DNA from: Acidobacteriota bacterium
Lineage (GTDB): Bacteria > Acidobacteriota > Terriglobia > UBA7540
DNA length: 6,435 nucleotides
Assembly (NCBI GenBank): GCA_021789565.1
Contig: JAJYJL010000499.1
Coordinates: forward strand, 1-6,435
Direction: 5' to 3'
Positions 1 to 6,116 of the stretch are shown here, piece after piece. Numbering within the stretch: position 1 is the first letter of the stretch; every line of letters starts with the position of its first letter. The notes under the pieces were generated by a model. The model was not told the origin of the DNA. It saw nothing but the letters and a program-made list of their open reading frames with translations, and did no database searches. Position numbers and translations under genes: made by a program.

Positions 1-30
1 TTTGGTGCCCTGTAACCGGCCTGGAACAGC

Positions 31-60
31 GAACGGCGCCGCTGCGGGGTCGAGCCGTTC
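31..60. repeat. Inverted repeat downstream of the last gene
   Basis: GAACGGC (31-37) and GCCGTTC (54-60) are perfect inverted complements with a 16-base loop, 17 bases past the stop of the small membrane gene. It is in the right place for a transcript end, but no T-run follows on the minus strand, so I do not call it a terminator. The rest of 1-76 holds no gene I can support. Confidence 0.35.
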
Positions 61-76
61 TCACGCATACTCTGAA

Positions 77-349
77 TTATGAGGGGCCGAGCCGCCTTAA
101 ATTCTTCTCAGCCCACCAGCGCCGGAAGGCAACCAGCGCCCATACAGATTCCACCAGGCCGAACGGCCAGGCGCCCTGCAGGAACCCATAGACCGAACCC
201 AGCAGGCAGGAAGCGGCAAACGCCAGGATGAACCAGTGGCTGCGCTTCTCAAGGCCGTAACAGACCAGCATGGCGGTCACTGCAAAAAGCCCAAAAGCTG
301 TCAGGGCGCTCACGGGGTGTTTCCCCTGTTCCTTTGGTTTTACAGGCAT
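77..349 (-). CDS. Small conserved-looking membrane protein of unknown function
   Basis: A 90-residue protein. A basic N-terminus (MPVKPKEQGKH) is followed by a hydrophobic helix (about 15-32), a second helix (about 38-57) and a third hydrophobic, tryptophan-rich stretch (about 60-79), ending in a basic tail. The segment YGFLQGAWPFGLVESVWALVAFRRWW (positions 54-79, shown here only by its key pattern GAWPFGxVExxW plus RRW) resembles small uncharacterised membrane proteins I recall in many bacteria, which supports it being real; I cannot name a function. Its frame is that of prfB, 39 bases after the prfB TAG. The ATG at 349 is chosen over a TTG immediately before it (352-350). The nearest GGAG (370-367) is 17 bases upstream, too far for a normal ribosome binding site, so initiation may rely on reinitiation after prfB. 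Stop is TAA. Confidence 0.7.
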   Translation of the reverse strand: MPVKPKEQGKHPVSALTAFGLFAVTAMLVCYGLEKRSHWFILAFAASCLLGSVYGFLQGAWPFGLVESVWALVAFRRWWAEKNLRRLGPS

Positions 350-355
350 CAACCG

Positions 356-379
356 GCCGGAAGCATCTCCGGGTCCGGC
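356..379 (-). repeat. Short inverted repeat between prfB and the small membrane gene
   Basis: GCCGGA (379-374) and TCCGGC (361-356) are perfect inverted complements with a 12-base loop. The loop contains the only nearby GGAG (370-367). There is no following U-run, so it is not an intrinsic terminator. It may be chance in GC-rich DNA. Confidence 0.3.
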
Positions 380-388
380 ATGACGCGG

Positions 389-1496
389 CTACCCTGTTTT
401 CGCCACGGCACGGCGCGACTTCAGATATTCCTGAATGAACGGATCGATGTCACCATCGAGAACGCGGTCCGTGTCTCCCACTTCAAATTTGGTCCGGTGG
501 TCCTTCACCATGCGGTACGGGTGCAGCACGTAGGAGCGAATCTGACTGCCGAACGCAATCTCGCCCTTGGAATCTTCAACCTTCTGCGCCGCCTCGCGCC
601 GCCGCTGGAGTTCCAGGGCATAAAGGCGGGAGCGCAGGAACTTCATGGCCATTTCCCGATTGCGGTGCTGCGACCGCTCGTTCTGGCACTGCGTCACGGT
701 TCCTGTGGGGAGGTGCGTAATGCGCACGGCGGAATCGGTGGTATTGACGTGCTGGCCGCCCTTCCCCGAGGAGCGGTAAGTGTCAACCCTTAATTCTTCA
801 GGCTTGATTTCAACACTGATATTGTCGTCGATTTCCGGGCTGACGTACACCGAGGCGAACGAGGTGTGCCGTCGCGCCGCCTGGTCGAACGGCGAGATGC
901 GGACCAGACGGTGCACACCGCTTTCCGCGCTCAGCAGGCCGTAGGCATAATCGCCAGTGACGGTGAAAGTTGCGGACTTCAGCCCGGCTTCTTCACCGGC
1001 CTGGTAATCGTTCAGCGTGAATTTAAAGTTGTGGCGCTCGGCCCACCGGCGGTACATGCGCAGCAGCATTTCCGCCCAGTCCTGCGATTCGGTGCCGCCG
1101 GCGCCCGGATGAACGGTCACGATGGCGTTTAACTGGTCGTTTTCACTGGGCAGCAGGCTGGTGGTCTCCAGTTGCTCAACCTCAGCCCGCAAGGTATCGA
1201 TCTCAGCCTGGATTTCCTGCGAAACACTTTCACCCTCTCCCGCCAGCTCAAAGTAGGCTTCAAGATCAGAGACTTTGGCGGCCAGGCGCTCGTCAGACTG
1301 TATGGCCGATTCCAGGCGTTTGCGTTGCCCAAGGAGTTTTTGAGAATTCTGCTGGTCTTCCCAGAAGTCGGGGCGGACTAACTGCTTCTCAATCTTTTCC
1401 AGCTCGCGGCGTTGTCCAGCAGCGTCAAAGAAAACTCCGAAGTTCCTGGACTCGACGTTTCAATTCGTCAAACTCTCTCTTCAGTTCGTCAATCAC
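389..1496 (-). CDS. prfB: Peptide chain release factor 2 (RF2), with programmed +1 frameshift
   Basis: RF2 recognises UAA and UGA and triggers release of the finished peptide on the ribosome. The gene is in two frames. A 23-codon leader starts at GTG 1496 (protein begins MIDELKREF) and ends at an in-frame TGA (1427-1425). A +1 slip at CTT-TGA joins it to the second frame, starting at GAC 1426, which runs 345 codons to TAG 391-389. The product is 368 residues, against 365 in E. coli. Key parts of the full protein: helical domain 1 with RPDFWED in the N-terminal quarter; HPGAGGTESQDWAEM at about 129-143; the stop-codon-reading SPF tripeptide at 201-203; and the catalytic GGQ at 246-248 (SSGKGGQHVN). 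SPF rather than PxT identifies RF2, not RF1. RF2 level controls the frameshift, so the gene is autoregulated. Start and stop contacts suggest coupling to lnt. An annotation that begins near 1192 would lose about 101 residues. Confidence 0.97.
1424..1439 (-). promoter_or_regulatory. prfB programmed +1 ribosomal frameshift site
   Basis: Read on the minus strand: an internal Shine-Dalgarno-like CGGAG (1439-1435), then TTTT, then CTT (1430-1428), TGA (1427-1425) and C (1424). CTT TGA C is the classical RF2 recoding heptamer. Aligned to AGGAGG, the GGAG core keeps the same three-base spacing to CTT as the E. coli AGGGGG-TAT-CTT-TGA-C. Sequence on both sides encodes RF2 only if one T is skipped. 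When RF2 is scarce the ribosome pauses at TGA and slips; when RF2 is plentiful it terminates and gives a 23-residue peptide. Confidence 0.95.
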
Positions 1497-3100
1497 GATT
1501 GCTCCTCAGGGTTTCTCTGGATTTCAGCCGGCTGCCCCACGCGGAAACCCGGCATCATCGTCATCAGCAGTACGATTGCTGCTGCGACGGCAACGCAGGA
1601 CCACGCAAAGACGTCGCCGTATTCCGTGTAGAACGTCTTATTCGACAGGTACCGGAAATGGCCGGTCAGGATTCCCCGCTGGTTCCTGGGAATCTCCTTC
1701 CGCACCCTGCCATAGGGGTCAATAATCGCCGTAATGCCGTTGTTCGTGCCGCGCAGCACGAAGCGCCCATTCTCGATGGCGCGAAAACGCGCCATTTCAA
1801 AATGCTGAAAGGGGGCCGATGAGTCGCCGTACCAGCCGTCATCAGAAATATTAACCAGAACGCCTGCCCCGTCGGCGGCAAACTTCCGCACCAACTGGGG
1901 GAAAATGGCCTCGTAGCAGATGAAAATCCCGATGACGCCTTCCGGGGTCCTGGCAACCTGGACGGACTTCCCAGGCACAAAATCGCCCACCTGGGCCGTA
2001 ATCTTCCCTACCTTGCCGGGGAATGCCCACCACGGCACGTATTCGCCAAAGGGCACCAGATGAATTTTAACATAATGGAGCAGCAATTGGCCGTCCGGCG
2101 AAAGGAGGACAGCCGCATTCTGGGGCCGGGAATTTCCCTGCCCGGCAAAGGTTACAGTACCGCTGACGACGTATGCGTGCGCCTGTTTCGCCATGGTTTG
2201 TAAGGCGCCGCGAAAAACAGGGTCCCGTCCATAAAGGAAGGGCGCGGACGTCTCCGGCCAGACCAGCAGGGGCGGGAAGGCAGGCGTTGCCCCGGACTCG
2301 CGGGTGGCTTCCACGCTGTCTTCCACCAGGCTTTCGAGTGGCGCAGGGTTCGTCCACGGGACCCAGGCGTCCAGGGCGGCCTCGCCCAGTGGAATGTCAG
2401 GCTGGACCAGCAGGGCTACATTGGGCTCGGGCTGAGGCGGCGGCGGCTGCAGCAGCCGGTTGCCTGCAACCAGAAGCACAATCCAGCCTATCAGTGCAGC
2501 CCAGGCCCTCCTTCCAGGTTGCAACAGCACCCATGCAGCCAGAGCGCTGGTGCTGACCGCCACGAATGAAAGGCCGTAAACCGCCGTGACCGAGGCCACT
2601 TGCTGCAACCCCACAGGCCGGACCGCATAGCCCAGGAGGTTCCAGGGAAAACCAGTGACAAGGTAGGTCCTGGCCAGCTCTAATGCCACCCATAGAAACG
2701 GACTTAAGAAGAGGGCCGCGCTAATAGATCGCCGGGCCACAAGCGTTTCAAACAAGCCGAAAACGCCATAGAACGTGGCAAAGACAATCACAAACAGAAC
2801 CAGAACACCGACTGCCGCAGCCGGATTCAGGTTTCCGTACCCTTGCATCACGTTGACAAACCAGTAGCAGCTTCCAGAAAGAAATACCGCGCCGGCAACG
2901 TAACCAAGCCAGAAGCCGTGAAGCCGGCGCTTTTCAAGGACGGCTGCCATCAGCAGCGGCAGGCACGCCACCCAGACCAGAGCATTCCAGTTGACCAACG
3001 GGAAAGAGGCAAAGAGAAGCAGACCCGTTAATACGCTCGCGGCATATCGGGCCGGCGACTTCCTGAACCAGGCTGAAAAGGAAAAGTTGGCCGCGGTCAT
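1493..3100 (-). CDS. lnt: Apolipoprotein N-acyltransferase (Lnt)
   Basis: A 535-residue inner-membrane enzyme that transfers an acyl chain from phospholipid to the N-terminal cysteine of apolipoproteins, the last step of lipoprotein maturation after Lgt and LspA. About seven membrane helices occupy residues 20-215, including WFV (80-82) and the conserved GFPWNLLGY stretch (150-158). The periplasmic nitrilase-like domain (about 225-480) carries the catalytic triad E283 (WPETSAP), K345 (HYVKIHLVPFGEYVP) and C395 (FICYEAIFP). E353 in FGEY and the motif NISDDGWYGDSSAPFQH (417-433) are also conserved in the family. A last helix lies at about 497-516. Length is close to the E. coli enzyme (about 512), with a short extra polar C-terminus. 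The start ATG 3100 is fixed by a TAG two codons upstream. The stop TGA overlaps the prfB start GTG by sharing TG (GTGA, 1496-1493), so the two genes are probably translationally coupled. Confidence 0.97.
   Translation of the reverse strand: MTAANFSFSAWFRKSPARYAASVLTGLLLFASFPLVNWNALVWVACLPLLMAAVLEKRRLHGFWLGYVAGAVFLSGSCYWFVNVMQGYGNLNPAAAVGVLVLFVIVFATFYGVFGLFETLVARRSISAALFLSPFLWVALELARTYLVTGFPWNLLGYAVRPVGLQQVASVTAVYGLSFVAVSTSALAAWVLLQPGRRAWAALIGWIVLLVAGNRLLQPPPPQPEPNVALLVQPDIPLGEAALDAWVPWTNPAPLESLVEDSVEATRESGATPAFPPLLVWPETSAPFLYGRDPVFRGALQTMAKQAHAYVVSGTVTFAGQGNSRPQNAAVLLSPDGQLLLHYVKIHLVPFGEYVPWWAFPGKVGKITAQVGDFVPGKSVQVARTPEGVIGIFICYEAIFPQLVRKFAADGAGVLVNISDDGWYGDSSAPFQHFEMARFRAIENGRFVLRGTNNGITAIIDPYGRVRKEIPRNQRGILTGHFRYLSNKTFYTEYGDVFAWSCVAVAAAIVLLMTMMPGFRVGQPAEIQRNPEEQS
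1502..1507 (-). promoter_or_regulatory. Ribosome binding site of prfB, inside the end of lnt
   Basis: GAGGAG lies 5 bases before the GTG at 1496-1494, within the last lnt codons. Together with an in-frame TGA at 1508-1506 it leaves GTG 1496 as the only sensible prfB start. Confidence 0.8.
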
Positions 3101-3188
3101 TCCCTACCCGGATGAGGAGATTGCGATGAGGCAAAAGCTGCAAATGCTTGAACACGCCGGCACAAGGGAATCCAGGGCACCACCAAGC
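3101..3188 (-). other. 88-base gap between the SPOR gene and lnt
   Basis: No gene, clear promoter or terminator is visible. An in-frame TAG at 3106-3104, just before the lnt ATG, rules out a longer Lnt in this frame. A GGG at 3109-3107 is the only Shine-Dalgarno-like feature for lnt and is weak. Confidence 0.55.
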
Positions 3189-3866
3189 TCAGAAGTGCAC
3201 AACAAATGGCCTGAAACCCTCCCCCATCAGTTTGTCCCGCGTGGCGTCAGCGGTAACACGTGACGCAAAAGGACCCACCTGCACACGAAAAAGACTATCT
3301 TTCACACGGCCCTGCTGAGGGGTGAGGACGTAAGCCGGGTAGCCGTGTGATTTCAGCAGCTTGACCAAATTCCCGGCGTCTGCTTGCGTCTTTGAGGCCA
3401 TGACTTGGACGGCAAAATGCAGGCCAGCGGTGGCCGAAGCCATCGAGGCCGGGTAGTTCTGTGGAGAGGGGGCAGGCTTGCTTTTGGCCACCCTCTTCGC
3501 AGCCTCCTTCTTCGGCGTCCCGGGGCCCTTTGACTGTGACTTTGCGGCGGGTTTCATCTGCACAGGGGCAGGCGGTTCCGGCTGCGGGATAGAGGCCGAC
3601 TCCGGACTGATCTTCTCGGTCTCCATGCCCTGTGGTGAGGACTGGCTGGAGCCGCCCGCAGGAGGGTTCACCGTCGGAGGGATTTCTCCCGATTGACTCA
3701 CGTTCTCGGTAACGGGAGCAACTCTTGAGGGAGCGTGGTTATATCCCACCACAAACCCCAGGGAAAAGAATACGGCGCACACAGCCACGGCAGCCAGAAA
3801 CATCAAAACCAGTTGGCGGGCTGAAGCGCCTTTTTCATCCCGAACATGATCTAATCGCTTAGCCAT
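3189..3866 (-). CDS. SPOR-domain envelope protein, single-pass inner membrane
   Basis: A 225-residue protein with the standard bitopic SPOR layout. It has a short charged cytoplasmic N-terminus (1-17), one membrane helix (about 18-41, LVLMFLAAVAVCAVFFSLGFVVG), a long Pro/Ser/Lys/Gln-rich low-complexity periplasmic linker (about 45-145), and a C-terminal SPOR domain (149-225). The SPOR domain has the two expected repeats: FAVQVMASKTQADAGNL with the helix to GYPAYV, and FRVQVGPFASRVTADATRDKL with the helix to GFRPFVV. SPOR domains bind glycan strands stripped of stem peptides, often at division sites, so a role in peptidoglycan or cell division is likely but the exact partner is unknown. It resembles FtsN or DedD in layout only; I do not assign it as either. 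Stop is TGA, and 88 bases follow before lnt. Confidence 0.9.
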   Translation of the reverse strand: MAKRLDHVRDEKGASARQLVLMFLAAVAVCAVFFSLGFVVGYNHAPSRVAPVTENVSQSGEIPPTVNPPAGGSSQSSPQGMETEKISPESASIPQPEPPAPVQMKPAAKSQSKGPGTPKKEAAKRVAKSKPAPSPQNYPASMASATAGLHFAVQVMASKTQADAGNLVKLLKSHGYPAYVLTPQQGRVKDSLFRVQVGPFASRVTADATRDKLMGEGFRPFVVHF

Positions 3867-3870
3867 TGTT

Positions 3871-3874
3871 CTCC
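3871..3874 (-). promoter_or_regulatory. Ribosome binding site of the SPOR-domain gene
   Basis: GGAG lies 4 bases before ATG 3866. It favours this start over the in-frame ATG at 3878-3876, which would put the GGAG inside the coding region and adds only MRRT. Confidence 0.65.
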
Positions 3875-3903
3875 GCATCCATAAGAGGCACGTCTTTTAA
3901 GCT

Positions 3904-4680
3904 TTAATCATTGCCGTCGCTTCCGGCGGCCGGCGGCGCCTTCACTTTCTGCATCAGCAGTGACAAAAGTTCCACCGGTATCGGAAACACAATCGTGGTG
4001 TTCTTCTCCGTCCCCAATTCTGACAGAGTTTGAAGATATCGCAAGGTAATGGTGACAGGTTCCACCGCCAGAATTTTGGCGGCATCCGCTAACTTCTGTG
4101 AGGCCTGGAATTCTCCGTCCGCGTTGATGATCTTGGCGCGGCGTTCCCGCTCGGCTTCCGCCTGGCGTGCGATGGCGCGCTGCATGTCCTGCGGAATATC
4201 CACCTGCTTCACCTGGACCTGGGTCACCTTAATGCCCCAGGCCTCGGTCTGCTCATCAATAATGTTCTGCAGCCGCAGGTTCAGCTTTTCACGCTGGGAA
4301 AGCAAATCGTCCAGTTCAACCTCTCCCAGAACGGCCCGCAACGTAGTTGCCGCAAGTTGCTCAATCGAATAACGAAAGTTGGTCAGCTCGATCACCGCCT
4401 TCTGGGCGTTGATAATCCGATAGAAGAGCACGGCATTGACCTTTACGGAAATATTGTCTCTGGTGATGATGTCCTGAGGCGGAACGTCCCACGTATCGAT
4501 CCGCAGCGAGATCTTGATGAGCTTGTCAATGGGCCACCAGATCCAGATCAAGCCCGGCCCTTTGTCCGGCCGTTGCACCCGGCCCAGTCGAAACACCACC
4601 GCCCGCTCGTACTCCCTGAGGACGTTCAAGCACGACACGGCATAGAAAAAAAGGATAATGCCGGCAACCAGATAGCCCAT
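3904..4680 (-). CDS. Slipin (stomatin-like SPFH/PHB-domain membrane protein)
   Basis: A 258-residue protein, the usual slipin length. Residues 3-20 are a hydrophobic membrane segment. The SPFH/PHB domain follows, with the signature EYERAVVFRLGRV (23-35), GPGL (41-44), the region around DTWDVPPQDIITRDNISVKVNAVLFYRI (split here around residues 62-89), ATTLRAVLGE (111-120) and LDDLLSQR (123-130). Residues 165-205 are an Ala/Glu/Arg-rich coiled coil (RQAEAERERRAKIINADGE), typical of oligomerisation in this family. Slipins form ring-like assemblies in the inner membrane and are thought to organise membrane microdomains. The gene directly upstream encodes the NfeD protease, the classical operon partner known to cleave stomatin. 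The hydrophobic C-terminal stretch (VELLSLLMQ, 236-244) resembles the kind of segment the protease targets; that it is the site here is inference. Stop is TAA, and 37 bases separate it from the next gene. Confidence 0.95.
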   Translation of the reverse strand: MGYLVAGIILFFYAVSCLNVLREYERAVVFRLGRVQRPDKGPGLIWIWWPIDKLIKISLRIDTWDVPPQDIITRDNISVKVNAVLFYRIINAQKAVIELTNFRYSIEQLAATTLRAVLGEVELDDLLSQREKLNLRLQNIIDEQTEAWGIKVTQVQVKQVDIPQDMQRAIARQAEAERERRAKIINADGEFQASQKLADAAKILAVEPVTITLRYLQTLSELGTEKNTTIVFPIPVELLSLLMQKVKAPPAAGSDGND

Positions 4681-4684
4681 CACT

Positions 4685-4690
4685 CCTCCT
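4685..4690 (-). promoter_or_regulatory. Strong ribosome binding site of the slipin gene
   Basis: A perfect AGGAGG lies 4 bases before ATG 4680. It decides the start: the frame is open further upstream, to about 4731, but those codons overlap the hairpin and do not look like slipin sequence. A GTG directly before the ATG (4683-4681) is in frame and would be too close to the AGGAGG. Confidence 0.8.
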
Positions 4691-4698
4691 TCCCCTCT

Positions 4699-4728
4699 TT
4701 TCCGGTAACAGACCCGCTGTCCCGGAAA
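4699..4728 (-). other. Hairpin in the leader of the slipin gene
   Basis: Arms TTTCCGG (4728-4722) and CCGGAAA (4705-4699) are perfect inverted complements. Inside them GACAG and CTGTT pair with one G-U wobble around a five-base loop CGGGT (4716-4712), leaving a single bulged A at 4706. The RNA would have about 12 base pairs. No U-run follows, since the next bases are AGAGGGG, so it is not a standard intrinsic terminator. It sits 8 bases ahead of the AGGAGG of the slipin gene. A role in mRNA processing, stability or translation control is inference. Confidence 0.5.
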
Positions 4729-4799
4729 CAAGCGGTGCCATGGTCTGGCCCGTCTTTCGCAGCGGTCAGGACTTGCCGTTGACTCCAGTTGTGGACAGT

Positions 4800-6116
4800 C
4801 TACCGGGAATCTTCCGCAGGCTCAACCAGCAATGTGAGTCCTTCCACCTTCCGAACTCGAACGTGGCCGCCCGGCGGAACATGCTCGACGGCCCGCGCAT
4901 CCCATAATTCCCCGTGAACCAGCACTTTGCCTTCCGGGTTCAGATCCGTGCGCGCCACTCCAATCGAATTCACAAGCCCCTCTTCGCCCGTGATGGCCTT
5001 ACTTTTCGCCGCCTTCCAGGCAAAACGCATGAGGGCCACGGTAATCAAGGCCAGCGGCACAACCACGGCGAGCACCGTCGTCAGGTAGATTCTGGAGCCC
5101 GGCCACGGAGAATTAATCAGAATCATCGAGCCGAAAACAATGGCGGCAATCCCTCCCGCGGCAAGAATGCCGTGCGAAGTGTAAGCCGCTTCAAGCCCGA
5201 ATAACGCCAGCCCGATAAGAATCAGCGCCACTCCCGCGTAATTGATCGGCATCAGATGAAAGCCGAACAGGGAAAGGACCAGGGAGATGGACCCGACGAC
5301 GCCCGGCAAAATTCCGCCCGGGTGCGTAAACTCAATATACAACCCAAGGATGCCGATAGCACCCAGAATAAACGCGATGTTGGGATTTGCCACCCAGGAA
5401 AGAATCTGCTTGTACCACGGCATCTGATAAGGAACAAGGGTGGCGCCTGCCAGTCTTAACACCGTTTCCGAACCGTTGGATCGCTTGAGGGTCTTGCCGT
5501 CAAACTGTTTGAAGATGTCTTGCGAACTGTTGCAAATGGCATTGATGAGGTTGTTCTTCAAGGCCTCCTGCGCCGTCAGCGATATACTGTTTCGGACCCC
5601 TTCCTCGGCCATTTTGGCGTTCCGCCCCCTGGTGTCCGCAATGGAACGGATGAATGCGGCGGAATCGTTCAAAATTTTAGTTTCTTCCGTCTTCCCTGCA
5701 CCCAGGCCGCCGATCATTACCGGATGTGCTGCGCCCGTGTTGGTTCCCGGGGCCATCACCGCGACGTCTCCTGAAAGCAGAATAAAGAAGCCCGCCGAGG
5801 CGGCACGGCTGCCGCTCGGGTAGACGTAGGTGATGACCGGCACGCGCGAGTTCATCACCGCGCGGATGATATCGCGCATGGAATCACCCAGGCCGCCCGG
5901 AGTACTCAATTCAAGCAGAATGGCGCTGGCCCCCGTCTGGTTGGCGTACTCGATGCCGCGAACCACATAGTCCGCGCTGACAGCCTGAACGACACCATCC
6001 AGATTAATCTGTACTACAACAGGAGGCGACGGGGCGGAATACAGCGGGGCCAGAGCGAAGACGCCCATCAAAAGGACAGCCTGGATCAGCGCTTGATTGA
6101 AAAACTTTGACCTCAA
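4800..6116 (-). CDS. nfeD: NfeD-family membrane-bound serine protease (ClpP-like, long form)
   Basis: A 438-residue protein. Residues 1-28 form a signal peptide (hydrophobic core AVLLMGVFALAPL, likely cleaved after YSA). Residues 33-205 are a ClpP/SppA-like domain. The STPGG motif is at 71-75. The likely nucleophile is S107 in RAASAGF, and K147 (before ILND...AFIRS) is the likely general base, matching the Ser-Lys dyad known for the archaeal homologue PH1510. About five membrane helices follow between 246 and 368. The C-terminal OB-fold NfeD domain is about 376-434 (GxxG-rich, LWDARA). The family cleaves hydrophobic regions of membrane proteins, including the C-terminus of stomatin, and a stomatin-like gene lies directly downstream. 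The start is TTG at 6116-6114, overlapping the upstream TGA. An in-frame TGA at 6131-6129 leaves no better upstream start, and the next ATG (residue 17) would destroy the signal peptide. No strong ribosome binding site is visible, fitting coupling. Stop is TAG. Confidence 0.93.
   Translation of the reverse strand: MRSKFFNQALIQAVLLMGVFALAPLYSAPSPPVVVQINLDGVVQAVSADYVVRGIEYANQTGASAILLELSTPGGLGDSMRDIIRAVMNSRVPVITYVYPSGSRAASAGFFILLSGDVAVMAPGTNTGAAHPVMIGGLGAGKTEETKILNDSAAFIRSIADTRGRNAKMAEEGVRNSISLTAQEALKNNLINAICNSSQDIFKQFDGKTLKRSNGSETVLRLAGATLVPYQMPWYKQILSWVANPNIAFILGAIGILGLYIEFTHPGGILPGVVGSISLVLSLFGFHLMPINYAGVALILIGLALFGLEAAYTSHGILAAGGIAAIVFGSMILINSPWPGSRIYLTTVLAVVVPLALITVALMRFAWKAAKSKAITGEEGLVNSIGVARTDLNPEGKVLVHGELWDARAVEHVPPGGHVRVRKVEGLTLLVEPAEDSR

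Larger units (their letters stand above)
4681..4799 (-). other. 119-base gap between the protease and slipin genes
   Basis: This stretch has no gene I can support. It holds the hairpin at 4699-4728 and the ribosome binding site at 4685-4690. I saw no convincing -35/-10 pair on the minus strand, although the gap is long enough for a promoter. It is the longest gap between genes in the window. Confidence 0.6.

Noticed and set aside
1..60. Possible tRNA at the left edge (minus-strand end with GGGCACCA)
   Set aside because: No acceptor stem, anticodon arm or proper T-loop can be built around it.
236..793. 185-codon open frame on the plus strand opposite prfB and the small membrane gene
   Set aside because: It lies antisense to a certain RF2 coding region, its translation has no recognisable family or domain pattern, and long antisense frames are expected in GC-rich coding DNA.
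1129..1332. 67-codon minus-strand frame overlapping the N-terminal part of RF2
   Set aside because: It is in a different frame from RF2, and the RF2 frame through the same bases gives clear family sequence after the frameshift.
1425..1427. Reading the in-frame TGA as a mutation that makes prfB a pseudogene
   Set aside because: The stop sits precisely in the CTT TGA C recoding context with an internal GGAG at the known spacing, and both frames encode intact RF2 sequence.
1412..1822. Plus-strand frame of 136 codons across the lnt-prfB junction
   Set aside because: It is antisense to the end of lnt and the start of prfB, both of which are strongly supported; the translation looks like a shadow.
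4646..4652. Run of seven A on the plus strand (T7 in the slipin mRNA) as a slippage site
   Set aside because: It encodes the hydrophobic membrane segment in the normal frame and no alternative product is suggested. Seven bases is short for transcriptional slippage, so chance is sufficient.
4526..4741. Minus-strand 71-codon frame spanning the protease-slipin gap
   Set aside because: It overlaps the slipin gene in another frame, its sequence is Gly/Arg-rich without family features, and there is no ribosome binding site.
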